Of a stretch of 64,000 nucleotides of DNA, positions 49,101 through 59,658 are shown in pieces. This DNA is from Euglena gracilis. Lineage: Eukaryota > Euglenida > Euglenophyceae > Euglenales. Where the stretch lies: positions 24,874,954 through 24,938,953 of the forward strand of contig CP154954.1 in NCBI GenBank assembly GCA_039621445.1, in the 5' to 3' direction. The position numbers were made by a program, and so were the translations under genes. Each line of letters opens with the position of its first letter. Positions within the stretch are counted from its first letter, which is position 1. The notes beneath the pieces are model-generated. The model was given only the letters and a program-made list of their open reading frames with translations, was not told the DNA's origin and searched no databases.

Positions 49101-51656
49101 TAAGCTTGCGCTGTTGACAAACAGTGTGGCAAACCCACCAACTGGATGGCCCGTCAGTCCGTGCCGTCACGGCCTCTTTGTCACACCGTTTATCAGCAGC
49201 GTCAGTTCATGGGTACCAAAGCCCAATCCTTGAAGGACATGTTTATGTTGATGCGCGCAATTGCGCGCATCAACATAAACATGTTGGTGCGCGCATCAAA
49301 CGTAATTTTGTCCTTCCAGTGTTGGGCTTCTTCTGCAGGGTTCTTTGCCACACCACTGGTTGTGTGGGTCCTGGGTATAAGCCGCGTGGGAGACACCCGT
49401 CCCCTTCATCCCCTTCATTCCCTGCGGACCCCGTTCCTTCCCCCTCTGCGCATCCCTTGCCCAACACCCCGTAGTTACCTTCCTTCCCCAGTGTCCTTGT
49501 CGCCGGCTTGGTCACACCACACCCACACCCCCCGGACCTTCCTCCCCGCGCTTTAACAAACAGCCCCAAAACAACACACTGGGGCGTCGCAAGCAACGCA
49601 GTCCGACAAACACCCAGGACGCACACCGCCGGCAGCCGGACACACCCGGGGACACAGTCGAAAGGAGCAACAGGGGCAGTAAAGGTCCCGTTCCTACGGT
49701 GCTTTTTTGCGTTTTTTTCAGGGTGGGCCGGCAGGGTCCCGTAGGTTTGGGCCACAAAGTCCTTCCCGACACCCCCAAAAATCACTGTTTTTCGCCAAAG
49801 TCCCGGGGGTCTCACAGCCAAAATCAGAATTTCGATCGTTTTTTGCACTCTCTTGTTGCCGTGTTTTCACACGCCCCTGACCTTCACAGCCGAAACAGAG
49901 CACAAGCAAAAAAATCGTAAATTTGCGCAAATGCGCGCATCAAACGAAAAAAGCTTAAGCGCGAATTAGGCCGCCTAAGCTTTCAGAGTGCGGCAGTGTA
50001 CACGCGGCCTGAGGTCAAATGGTCTAATTTTTTTTTAGGTTTCTTTCACTTATATAAAAAAACAGCAATCCACTCCATACCCGCCGGGGGTCGGTCACTG
50101 CAACTCCAGCCAAAATGCCTCAAAATGAATCGATTTTGGCCAAAAAAAAAATCCGACACCTCGACACACCAGGTGGCCACCTTCGGCCATTCCTCCCCCG
50201 CTGGAGGGCCGGGGCCAAAACTAGTCAGCCATTCCGAAAACGCCAGTCACCCTCCTGGGGGAGTGGGGGTCAGGCGCACCTCAAACAATGGTGTGGTCCA
50301 TTATCTACCATCTAGAGGAGCGAGAGCAAAAAAATTGCTTTGCGAGACGCTAAATGGCAGGAGCTCAAGTAAGGCTTTTGACCGCAAACCGCTCACTCAA
50401 ACACTTTAAGGGCAGCATGCCTCACGAAAATAATCTGTCAAGGAGGTGGTCAGTGACATTCCCACGTAAGCGATGACGGCCACAGAGAGTGCCCACAGCG
50501 GCGACGCCGCAAAAAATGGGAGCTGCTGGAGGGCACCTGTGAAATAACGATTGGTGGGCTAACCATGACAATTGCCGACGTAGCACACGCCTTGTCTTTG
50601 TCCTGGCACAGCAAAGGGGCCAAAAATTGTTGAATTGAGTGTATGGTGGGTTCCTAGCCATTTCAGCTTCACTGTGGGGGCCACCAACAATTTCCTATGG
50701 CAGCACACAGGTGACCATGGCAGCACACCAAAAGCATGGATGGCAGCAAACCCAGCAATGTGTGCGAAAAGAAGCGCCGATGCCTTAAGACCAGGCAATT
50801 GCTCTGATCAGTGCATACATGATGGAGACGGAAATGCGACAGAAGGGGAAGAAAATGGACTTTCAAATGGACAAAACACCTTTGAGCAACTGAAACCCAA
50901 CTGCGACAATCAAATCTGGATGACCCCAGATTATTCAAAAAGAGAAACACCTTCTTAAAATGATTAAGTTTTGAATATTGACGACTTCCTCATCTCTTTT
51001 GCATTCTCTCTTTTCTCGTCTCTTTTGCAGTGAACACCTGTTTTGAGAAAGAAACTTTAAACTCTCAACCGATATAAGCAAGCAATCACATGTATGGCAT
51101 CCTGCAGGTTTTTGCGGCTGACGTGGTCTCCCATCTTACGGCCAGCAGCATATGTGACTTTAAAAAACCACCTTCATCATCATCTTACCCTTATCTTGTT
51201 CTGCACATTCTTTTCTCACTGTTATCCCAATTCATCGAGCGGGATTTCAATCGCATTGTCCAACAAAAATATTTGGGTTGGGATGAAACAATTGGAGGGC
51301 CAACCGCACTTGATACTTACTAACTCTTTTCTGTGCAGCACCACCCCCACCCAATCTGTACCACCCCCACCCAATCTGTGCTCAATTTTGGCCGTCTCTA
51401 TCTTCCTCGCAATGAACTGAAGTGTGCATTTGATCCGTTCTGGAAAATAGAATCAGTCAACAGAGGCTGAACCCCTGGGCCATAATGAAACCCACTTTGT
51501 GTCTAACTATGCAACATGTTCACCAAGGCACAGCTATTTGGCGAGGTTGGCTGTGTTTGTCAAAATAAGGTGCTGTTTATTTGCCCCGGCTCTGAAGTAA
51601 ATGACAGCTTGCATTAACCAGAGCCAAAAAAAGAACTGGGCAAAATCAATGGCGGC
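37353..51656 (-). CDS. Multi-pass membrane protein of unknown function, about ten exons
   Basis: Exons: 51656-51585, 50783-50729, 50536-about 50426, 45584-45468, 42402-42301, 41985-41872, about 41470-41333, 41226-41163, 38945-38883 and 37546-37353. Most junctions agree in phase. The protein has about eight or nine hydrophobic segments, an acidic cytosolic-looking stretch ([20 protein letters not shown]), a second-half motif [18 protein letters not shown], and a final helix ending [16 protein letters not shown] before a His-rich tail and TGA. It resembles a lineage-restricted algal membrane family I recall only by its 'GFSWE' and 'PAWR-YI' motifs. A channel or transporter role is possible but unproven. 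Unresolved: the links 50.4 to 45.6 kb, 41.9 to 41.4 kb, and any first exon beyond 51.7 kb. A 3-kb transposon-like element sits in the large intron. Confidence 0.7.
38531..38655. mobile_element. 125-bp CAGGCATTT element with perfect 8-bp duplication
   Basis: Starts CAGGCATTTCCAAAAA and ends AAATTAAAATGAAGCCTG, flanked on both sides by GTACGAGA. The right end matches a sequence at about 10,226-10,240 (CTTAAAATGAAGCCTG), a probable second copy whose left end I could not fix. Confidence 0.88.
38883..38945 (-). CDS. Membrane protein: GFAWE exon
   Basis: Sixty-three nt, phase 1 in and phase 1 out, encode [20 protein letters not shown]. The acceptor is CTTGCCGCAG and the donor is GGGAG before GTGTGC. 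Confidence 0.75.
39560..40525. repeat. Scattered TTCCTTTGCGCAATTGnGCAAA motif
   Basis: Copies or near-copies occur at about 39572, 39702, 39730, 40330 and 40492, with a further one at 41010. The motif is a dyad (TTTGCGCAATTGCGCAAA with mismatches). Function unknown. Confidence 0.55.
40002..40148. repeat. (AT)n microsatellite
   Basis: A mostly AT-alternating tract with ACATAC and AAACATA interruptions, in an intron of the membrane-protein gene. Confidence 0.97.
40757..41045. repeat. Dispersed segment F, uninterrupted copy
   Basis: GGTGCTGGCAATTGCCACAC through TTTCCCAGGGGTC to AACTTGCCGCCGTG and onwards parallels 54,565-54,646 plus 54,948-55,100. It overlaps the 5' side of the intron between membrane-protein exons at 41163 and 38945. 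It ends with GTTCCTTTGCGCAA, a motif repeated elsewhere at 39.5-41 kb. Confidence 0.75.
41163..41226 (-). CDS. Membrane protein: VTVILSF exon
   Basis: The exon encodes [20 protein letters not shown] followed by F. The acceptor is CGGGCCCAG and the donor is TTCG before GTGTGT (phase 1). Confidence 0.7.
41333..41470 (-). CDS. Membrane protein: [11 protein letters not shown] exon, 5' boundary unclear
   Basis: The exon encodes [20 protein letters not shown] then FFVIFLLDK, with donor ATAAG before GTGCGC. No good AG acceptor was found just upstream; the nearest is ATGAG at about 41,471. Confidence 0.65.
41872..41985 (-). CDS. Membrane protein: CFAWALLF exon
   Basis: After the acceptor CTTCCCCACAG, 38 codons encode [20 protein letters not shown] then [18 protein letters not shown]. 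The 3' boundary could be GT in phase 0 or GC in phase 1. Confidence 0.72.
42301..42402 (-). CDS. Membrane protein: helix exon
   Basis: The acceptor is ATGCCTGCAG. The exon encodes [20 protein letters not shown] then [14 protein letters not shown]. Only a GC donor (GAAAG before GCGTGT) keeps phase with the next exon. Confidence 0.72.
45350..45455. repeat. CA-rich microsatellite after exon 45468
   Basis: CACACA tracts with CGCGCG and CATACA interruptions, beginning 13 bp past the donor of the acidic exon. Short tandem tracts close to donors recur at 32.2, 33.0 and 45.4 kb. Confidence 0.9.
45468..45584 (-). CDS. Membrane protein: acidic exon
   Basis: Thirty-nine codons in phase 0 encode [20 protein letters not shown] then [19 protein letters not shown]. 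The acceptor is CTGTGGCAG and the donor is ACACAG before GTGTGT. Confidence 0.75.
48791..48941. repeat. Large hairpin inside the 3-kb element
   Basis: GTGGTTTACTTGCGCATTTG at the left pairs with CAAATGCGCAAGTAAACCAC at the right. Arms of about 70 bp carry a few mismatches around a short loop near 48,868. Confidence 0.88.
49002..49098. repeat. Hairpin inside the 3-kb element
   Basis: Centred on ATTTGCGCAAAT near 49,045. The arms include ACACAAAACATTTTTATGCG and its complement. Confidence 0.88.
49238..49283. repeat. Perfect 46-bp palindrome
   Basis: CATGTTTATGTTGATGCGCG followed by CAATTG and the exact complement. There is no loop. Confidence 0.95.
50406..50536 (-). CDS. Membrane protein: SLTDYF exon
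   Basis: The acceptor is ATTTCACAG. It encodes [20 protein letters not shown] then [17 protein letters not shown] donor (TTTTC before GTGAGG) at 50426 would continue the protein. Without it the frame ends at a TAA at 50406. I prefer the donor because the next exon continues the same kind of protein, but a separate gene ending here is possible. Confidence 0.6.
50729..50783 (-). CDS. Membrane protein: AIHAF exon
   Basis: The 55 nt encode [18 protein letters not shown] and leave one base (phase 1). The donor is TTTTG before GTGTGC. The next exon starts with GT, completing a Gly codon. The acceptor is GTCTTAAG. Confidence 0.65.
51585..51656 (-). CDS. Membrane protein: first recognised exon
   Basis: After the acceptor CATCCTCAG, 24 codons encode [20 protein letters not shown] and FRAG. 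The in-phase donor is GC (GCCGGG before GCAAAT). If that donor is not used, the frame stops at 51534. The link to the exon at 50783 is in phase but inferred. Confidence 0.5.
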
Positions 51657-52357
51657 CTGAGGATGCGAAGAAAAAGGTGTGGCGACGATCATACCACATA
51701 CCCCTGGGGGTACTTTTTCCTTGGCCCAAACCCACCCACCCACTTTTTCCAAAACCCCACCAACCCTCCCACGACCCCCCCCCCAAGGGGAGGGGTCAAC
51801 CACCAACCCACCAACCCAAAATACAGCCAAAATCGGCCGAAAAATTCCGGCCAACCTTCAGGAAGGCAAAAACCTGAGTGTCCTGGGGCCCCAACCCACC
51901 CACCCACTCTTGAAACCCCCCCTGTTAGAAGGGGTTAAGCAAATATATGGTTACGATGAAGGTAGCAGAGAGAAACTGGTGGGCGCAGAAACTGGATTGC
52001 AGAGTTCCCTTGCTGAACATCCAAGGTATTTTTCCAACCAAGGAAACGCCCATGACCATGCCTGTTGGAGAAAATTACATTGTCTTCGGGAGGAATGTGG
52101 GGAAGATACTGGGGGTCCTGGGGGATGTTGCTGAAAATAACTCTGTGTATGTTTCAGATGCAGACACATATGTCCTCGTGTTGCAGTAATTATCCAGGCA
52201 GCCAGAAAAAAAATTGTTGCGGTATGTTATGTTTGGGATGTGTGCGGGAACATGCGCAAACATACGGGAACATGCGCAAACGTGCCTGGGTGCATTCGCT
52301 GAACGACTTCATAAACATGTGGTGCCTTCGATGCAGGTTAAAGCATTTGTGTGTGGT

Positions 52358-52416
52358 GTGGGTGGGTGGGTGGGTGGGTGGGTGGGTGGGTGGGTGGGTG
52401 GGTGGGTGGGTGGGTG
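52358..52416. repeat. (GGGT)n microsatellite
   Basis: About 14 GGGT units. A G-rich strand of this type could form quadruplex structure. Confidence 0.96.
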
Positions 52417-53410
52417 TGTGCAGTGCATGAATAAATTAGTAGAAATCCTTTCACATTGTTTTGGTGAACAGAAAATCCGACCCAAACTCTTCCTGATGGT
52501 GTGAGAGCATTCAACAAGAAACCAAACAAGCATACCCGAAGCAATGGATCATATACTGTTTGTGTATAGATAAGAACGAGGTCTTTGCAAGCCTGAGAGG
52601 AGTTATTGTTAAAAGATGGAAATGAAATGATAAATTATGCAAACCAAAAAAATAGCAAATAAAGAAATGTGTTCACCGGACAAATCCTTTTTGGAACTCT
52701 TAGCATAAAGTTCTGCTGTGATGGACCCCCCCCTATTGTTGTGGATGTTGGGAGGGGGTGTCCAGACCCCCTCCCCCTCCTTGGCAGGTTCCAAAAGCAG
52801 CGAAAATTTTCTTCTGGCACTGTGCGCTGTGCGCTCTGCCCTTAAAGTGAACAAAAGTTGCCCCTTTTCCTCACTTATGAGCATATTACACATTTTGATG
52901 CTTTGGTGTTTCCCACACAAAAAGCGTCCAAAAATGAGTCATTTTGGATTTGTTTTGAAAGAAAATCAAGACTTCCCATCAATTCTTCCCTGGTATCCGG
53001 CCTTTCGTCCGTCCATATATCCGAAATTTTCCTGGCCCCCTTCAGTTTCGCTGTAGGAGGGGTGTGGTCCGACCCTCCCCCCTTCCATGTTTGGAGGGGG
53101 GTCCAGACCCCCCCCCCAGGCTTCCCATACATCCCTGCCCCTGGGAGCACCGAAAAACCTGGCGGGGGGGGGGGGCAGAAAAACAGTTGGTTTCTGGGCA
53201 CAGATTCTCAACGATCCCTGAAAATAGTGTCAAATAACCTGTCACGGGTGAACGGCAAAAGGATAGTTCCAGTGGCCTGGCACCCTGCAGGTAATTGGGG
53301 GGGGGGGGTGTTATGTTGCACATCCAATGCACCCTGATTTGATCTTTGAGGTGACACAAAATCTCTGTTCTCTCCTCTATGAACTGGCTGCAAATATACA
53401 TACATACATA

Positions 53411-53560
<150 letters not shown>

Positions 53561-54564
53561 ATTCAACACACACCCCACCTGCTTCGAAAACGAAGGGCTT
53601 CCCATCTATCCCTGGCCAGGGGGAAAAGGTCCCACCAGGTCATTTGGGGGGGGGGTTCAGGGAGGATTATATAAATGATTCTCTCAAATTTGGTGTTTTC
53701 CCCCGCAGCATCAGAATTGCTAACGGAGGTTGCTAGAAATTGCATTTCAAGCTCCGTGCCCACCTTGCCAGTCAATGTGTGGCAAAATCAAAGGCTTCAA
53801 AGTGGTGTCAATGCATCGTATCCTTGAAGGTCTCTGTTGCAGCTGCAAACCCAATTATCCTCCAGACTCTTAAAAGAAGCCTTGAGGATCAAATTAATTT
53901 GAAGCCCTTAGGAAATCCAAAAAAAACAGCAGCGACAAACAACGCACTGCATCTTACGCAAATCAAGGGAGAGGTGGGTTGTGATTCACCAAAGGTGTTC
54001 TCCAGCGTTGTGGTGATTTCCAATGTGAGGACTCATTTCCAGTGAGCAAAGGGGGGGAACAAAGGGAAGAAACACACGTGAAAGATGAGTAAAGCACATA
54101 AAATTGAGATGATGGAGCTGATTGTCTGCAAGATGAAGCAGAAGAAACCCAAAAACTCAAATTCCACACGTTTTATAAACACTTGACAACCTTTGCAGCA
54201 ACGACACAGTTCATAGTTTTGCCTTCTCTGGCAAAAAAAGGCTGCTGGAAATACCAAACGTCCCAGGAATTCAACCCACGTTCTGTGGGGTACTCAAAGC
54301 TATCTTTTGGGCAACGAGTTTGGTTGGCGGATTGAAGAGGACTGTTAAAAGAACCAAACCAAAAACAACATCCCAATCCCATGGAGATTTGGGCCCGACC
54401 CAGGTGTCTGGGGGGAGAATATTTTTGGGAACCACCATCAGTTCTCTGACTCCCTTCGCAGCCAGCACACTCTATTCGCAGCCAACTTCAACTGCCACAG
54501 GGGGCTGCAAGAAATTAAAAAAAAAACCAAAGAGGTTGGTCGTTCATCCCGCCTAAAAAAAAAT

Positions 54565-55100
54565 CTGGTGCTGGCAGCTGCCAAACAGAAAATGTGGCGG
54601 ATAGGGGGTTTCGTGTAATTCTGGGTGTGTTCTCATTTCCCAGGGGCAGGGCGGTCCTTAAGCAAATAATAATAATAATCGCTGTCCCAGCACACTCAAT
54701 GAAAATATAAAGGAAAATGGGTAAAGAAATTTGGCATCCTTCGGTGAGAACAGGTCGACATCAGGGGGAAAAACTGGTTCTTAGCATCCTTGGACCATCG
54801 CCCATCCACCCAAATCATCATTTGGACTTTTTAATTTTGGACCCCGTTCAAGTCCCAGTCCGGTCCTTGGTCGGTCCTTTGGCCGAAAGGGGGGCGGTCC
54901 TTAAGAAAATAAAAGAAAAAACTTTTCTGTTCCTTAGGACCGCCCTGCCCAGGGGTCATCCCGTGGGGGATTCACAACTCCTTGCCGTGCTTTGGAGGGC
55001 CAAAAGCATCAAGGTCCGGCCTTTTCTGGGTTTCAACCGGCAGTTCAAAACCCTGTCCCTAAAATGAAACTTGTGTCCCTTCGCACAGTGCAAAGGAATG
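54565..55100. repeat. Dispersed segment F, copy interrupted by an element
   Basis: The left part (GGTGCTGGCAGCTGCCAAAC to TTTCCCAGGGG) and right part (GGGGGATTCACAACTCCTTG onward) match the 40.8-kb copy and are split by the 301-bp element at 54647. Confidence 0.72.
54647..54947. mobile_element. 301-bp CAGGGCGGTCC element with perfect duplication and related empty site
   Basis: Starts CAGGGCGGTCCTTAAG and ends CTTAGGACCGCCCTG, flanked on both sides by CCCAGGGG. The sequences on each side resemble one continuous stretch at about 40,757-41,045, where CCCAGGGG occurs once with no element. Confidence 0.9.
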
Positions 55101-56378
55101 GAAAAGGCTGCAGGTGCCTAAGAAAATGGTTGGGCCAGAGCAGGCTGAATTTGAACTAGTTTCTGGTCCACCGAATTCAGGACAGAACTGGCATTGCTCC
55201 ATCTGCATGACGGCGGCGGCTCCGTCCAAAATAAGAAGGGTGACCAAAATGTCAGAAAAACAGCCAGAAAACGTTTGTTGAAATCCGCATCTGATTCTGC
55301 AAGCACATAGCGCAGTCAAATGGGGCGTTGCATGCAACAGATTAGAAATTTCAAATTTTCTGAAATTTTTGGCTCTGTGGGGTTCTGGAAGAGGCAAAAT
55401 TTTGGGGCAGATTGACGGATCGGTAGGTTCCGGGGCGTACTGCAGATCAAATCAGGAACTGACAAGTAATTTTTGTAACTCTATGTCAGGAAGGACCCAC
55501 CCGCCGGCTTGCCCAAAGCCCAGCGTGGAGGGGGGGCCTTGCTTTAAGTGGGCAAAGAGAATAGGTCAGGAAGATGTAAGCGTTCCAAGGTACCACGTTT
55601 TCAACTGTATGAACCAATAGAAATACCTTTAAAAGGGCTTTTGATCAACGACAAATATTAATGTGACCCCCCCCCATTTGTCCCCCCCCCTAATTGGCCA
55701 GAGCCCAGGTGGCCAACTAGGGGGGGCGGTACTCATTTCAAAAGAAAATGTCTTATGACGAGGCTTTTTAGGGGGTAAGAGTTGGATCTGCTGCGCAGAT
55801 AAAAGCTATGAAACAAGCAGCAGGAAATTTCTATTAGAACTAACTCAATTTGCAGAATTAGAAGCTTTTTCACAATTTGCGTCAGGGGGTTTGCGACCCC
55901 CAAATTGTGCACCCCCCCAATTGGCCGGGGGGGGGGGATGGGCAATGGGCCAAAATAGAGGGGGTCGCGTAAAACAATATGCAAAACCCCAAAATTCGGT
56001 TGTTCTCCGACAATATGTTTCCGACTCTGAAAAACTAAGAGATATCATGAAGAAAGAGCTTCCAATCTATGTGCGATGCGACACAAAATGCAAAGACTAT
56101 TCAGAAGACAAAATTGTGAAAAAAAACACTAAACTTAAGTACTGCAACGCATTATGTTTCCCACTGGCAGGCAGGAGCAGCATATACCCCTTGAAAAGTG
56201 CTTTTGATCATATGACTTCATTCAACATAAAACTGGAACAGCAGCTGTAACGATGTAACTTAGGCTTCACCAGTCCTACACTAGCGTCCTGGCCCAACGT
56301 GTCAAAATTTTTGCCCAGCACCTTCAAATTTTTTGCCCAGCGCCTTCAAAAAATTTGCCCGGGGGTCGCATAAATTTT

Positions 56379-56411
56379 TGCACTGCACTGCACTGCACTG
56401 CACTGCACTGC
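56379..56411. repeat. (CACTG)n microsatellite
   Basis: Six CACTG units. Confidence 0.95.
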
Positions 56412-59400
56412 GTCCCAAAAAGTATATGAACTTGTTCAGGATAAAAAATTCACTCCGTCATTATATTTTGCTGAAAATCAATCAAAAAAAGCCTCGCTTG
56501 TATCAATGGAAAAATATCCATTCCGGTGGGAGTTTCAAAGTGCAACTGTGCAAAAACACCCGATCCGAGTGCAGAAATTTTCGGAACGGAGGCAAATAAT
56601 TTGGGGATAAGGTGGAAACATTTTTGAGATAAAATGCAAATAAATGTGTGGAACTTGCAAACTTTTTGGAGATAAATTCAAAAAAATGACCAAAAGTGCA
56701 AAAATGTATGGTGTGCAGTGCGAAGCAGTCGGTATTTAGGTGTAAATTAATGGTTAAATCCCAGAACCACCAAAAGAATGATCTGAATCCTACAGGTAAT
56801 AACCTCACATCAGAATGCAACACTGAAAAATGAGCGTTCTAGGACACATGTTGGGATCATCAGATGGCCCCTTGCGAAAAGCTTTCAATTAAGGTGAGGT
56901 GTGACATAAATCTGAGCAACCCGTGAAAATCCGAAATTAAGAAAATTGAAACCGCTAAACAAAGTAGTTCTGGGCACCACACTTTTGATTGTTCAAAATC
57001 AATGGATCGGTTTGTCTAAACAAAAAGAGATACAATCACAATCAAGGGAATTTGGGAAACATCAAAAAAGTAGCGGAAAAATTCACCAGTCTGAAAAATG
57101 ATTTGCTGGACCATTAACAAAAGGTTAGTGTTCCGATCTGTCCCTGATTTCGAAATTCAAGCTGAAATATCGAGGGGGTAGGGGTAACGCCGGTATGCAC
57201 CTAGAATCAGAGCTGGTGAGGAGTTCGGAGAGAGGAGGAATTAGGGAGGAGTTTATTGAAAATAAAAATGTTTCTAAAACTTATTAATTTTTTTATAAAA
57301 ATAAAAACCATGAAACATTTTTGAAAATAAAAATTACTGGGCATCACCATCTCCTCATGTCCCAAAACACCTCGCCGGGGGGATCGACAAGGAACGAATG
57401 AAAAAAAGCCAGCAAGTTTTTTGAATGATTCCATTTCAACGCCTTCTTGGATGTCTTTTGGGCAATTTTCGTCAAATATACGTTTTTGATGTCAAATTTG
57501 CACCTTATTTTGTGCTCCTTTTTCCAGGATGCTTTTTTGGAGCATGATTAATTTCTGACACCTCAGGGGTGTGGAGCCAAAACCAGCTAGTCTCTCCGAA
57601 AAACCAGTCAGTGGGGGGCAGACACAATTTGAGCAACGTGGTATGCCATGGAATTGGAAAAAAAATTTGGCCAACACTGCTTGCTTTTGAGCCATTTGGA
57701 TGTGAGCAAAATCACCAACCCACACAATTTTTACCAAGGGGGGTCACTTCCGCTTTTCCAAAAATCGGTCACTCACTTGTTTTTCGGAAAACCAGTCAGG
57801 CACCCCCCGATGGGGGGGGGGGGGTCGGCCACTCTGAAATCCAAAGAAAATTTGACCAAAAACGTGAAAATGAGGCAAAAAAAAACTTTCCAGTACCTAA
57901 AAGTGCCGGATCACTTTTAGTGGGTTATTTGCCAACCTCCCCCCTGCACCTCAAAAAATTATTTTCACCCTGTCCCCAATGGTGGGGAAGCAATGGTGGG
58001 GTCTTGACACAGCCTGGGCAAAGCTGGAAATAAAAAAAAGCATGTTTTACTTTTTAGGAATTATTTGAGGGAATTTCTTAAGGACCCCCCAGGCTCCAAG
58101 CCGGCTGGCTGGAAAAAGGTGCTGGTTGGAATCCCTTGGGGGGGGGGGGGCAGGTGCCGGGCTGGCACCCGAAACAGGCAAAGAGGCCCAAATCCAGCTA
58201 GGGTGGAATTTTCAGCCAAATTTTTGAGGTGAAAAATCAAAAAAATCCGGGGGGGGGTCAGCAGAGCTGCTGGCTGGAAGAAAAACACACACACACGCAC
58301 ACACACACACAAAGGAGCTGGCCCCTGCGGGGCAGGGTCCAGCTTAAAAAATTCCCCTCGTCGTCGGGTCAAGTGGTCAAATGCAACCTCCTCACAAGCT
58401 TGGTTGTTTTTCCCAAAAACTCTCCCCTCCCCACCTCCCCTTGGAAAACCCCTGCGCCAAATGCTTCACTTTTACAAACCTTCCCGGGGGCTGGGTGAGA
58501 AAAACTTTGGGAGCCAAGTGCATCTACCTGGATTGAAGCGAGCGGAAATGGGCGTTTTCCAATATTTCAATGTTTAGCACCCAAGAATCCGCTTCAGCAC
58601 TTTTGCCCATCCTCTCACTTTGGCTGGTGCTTCCCAATATCAATGAGGAATGCAGCCCCGCCTAAATATTTCCCTCTGTGTTTCACAATTTTCTCTCTGT
58701 AGGGCAGAAGAATTGGACATGTTCTTGTGGGGGGAAATCGAGTTTCTGAACATGGTCTATGTGGTTTTATGGGAAGAAAAGCATTGGCACACCTCCCATG
58801 AATAACGTTGCATGTCAGAATCACCACCAAACTCTCTGCACAGAAATTACAAACCCGCTTTTCCACTCATGGGAGTGAATGCCCCAGACAGTGAAACCCA
58901 TCAAAAAGGGTTAATCTCCTTTCCCTCTCTCTCTCTCTCTCTCTCTTCCCTCTGGTTTGCCACAGACAATGAAGCGATTTCAAGTCTTTTCAGGGATTGG
59001 AAACTCTCCACCCATATCACCCCCATATGCCATAGTTGTTAATGCAGATCAATGCGATACAGGCAGGTCCCAGGGGGTTTGGAACCCCCCCCATTGCGTT
59101 GTCCCCACAGTTGAGAACCCGTCATGCCCTCTTACAAGGCATTTTTCCTTAAAATGAGAAAAAGGAAAGCCACCTGCTCTGGTATTTGCCTCCTTGGGGG
59201 GGGGATGGGTCATGTCAATTGATCCTTTGTGCAGAGGATTGGTTGGGATGATTCACAAGATAAAACAAAGAAATGTGGAACACAATACTTCCAAATAGCA
59301 TGAGGGCAACCGCAACGTCTCGATCATCGTATTTGGCTTGATGGAAGTGTTGGGTTGCACGCAAGGCATTGCAACAAAGTGAAAGATCAAATCGTCCATG

Positions 59401-59559
59401 GTTGCCCCCCAAAAAATCCTAATCCGACAACTTCAAAAGCAAAAACAGCTGAATCCCCCCTCCGAGCAGCCGAGAAGTGGACTTAAACCCCCCTCCAAAT
59501 AAAAGCCCCCCCCCCAATGACAAACCCCCCCAAATAGAAGCCTCCCTCGGGTTTCCAAA

Positions 59560-59658
59560 TAGTATATCCCAATCCAATCCAAATCCAAATAATAATCCAA
59601 ATCCAATCCAAATCCAAATCCAAATAATCCAAATAATAAATAATAATAACCCAATCCG
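59560..59658. repeat. (AAATCC/AATCC)n tract
   Basis: Irregular repeats of AATCC, AAATCC and AATAATCC. Confidence 0.9.

Larger units (their letters stand above)
47004..49979. mobile_element. 3-kb terminal-inverted-repeat element filled with CGCGCAAATGCGCG palindromes
   Basis: The left end (CTTAGGCGGCCGAATTCGCA and on for about 70 bp) is the near-perfect complement of the right end at 49909-49979. Both flanks read CTTT, a possible 4-bp duplication. Inside are about 18 copies of a dyad built from GATGCGCGCA and TTTGCGCAAAT. Minus-strand open frames at 47922-48623 (233 codons, Cys-rich: [22 protein letters not shown]) and 49270-49848 are unrecognised. I see no transposase motif, so it may be non-autonomous or of an unfamiliar superfamily. 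It sits in the 50.4-45.6 kb intron of the membrane-protein gene. Confidence 0.85.

Noticed and set aside
51090-51323. Plus-strand frame [20 protein letters not shown]
   Set aside because: No splice or codon-bias support, and it overlaps an intron of the minus-strand membrane-protein gene.
54033-54257. Minus-strand hydrophobic frame (FFCFILQTISSIISILCALL) as an upstream exon of the membrane-protein gene
   Set aside because: A good pyrimidine-acceptor lies in the middle of it, and three frames are open after that point, so no coding frame can be chosen.
55118-55310. Minus-strand frame with ADFNKRFLAVFLTFWSPFLF as an exon
   Set aside because: Two overlapping frames look equally protein-like and no link to another exon could be made.
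58073-58355. Possible further CAGG-type element (GGGAATTTCTTAAGGACC to AAAAAATTCCCC)
   Set aside because: End sequences fit loosely but the flanking octamers do not match, so it is not listed with the supported elements.
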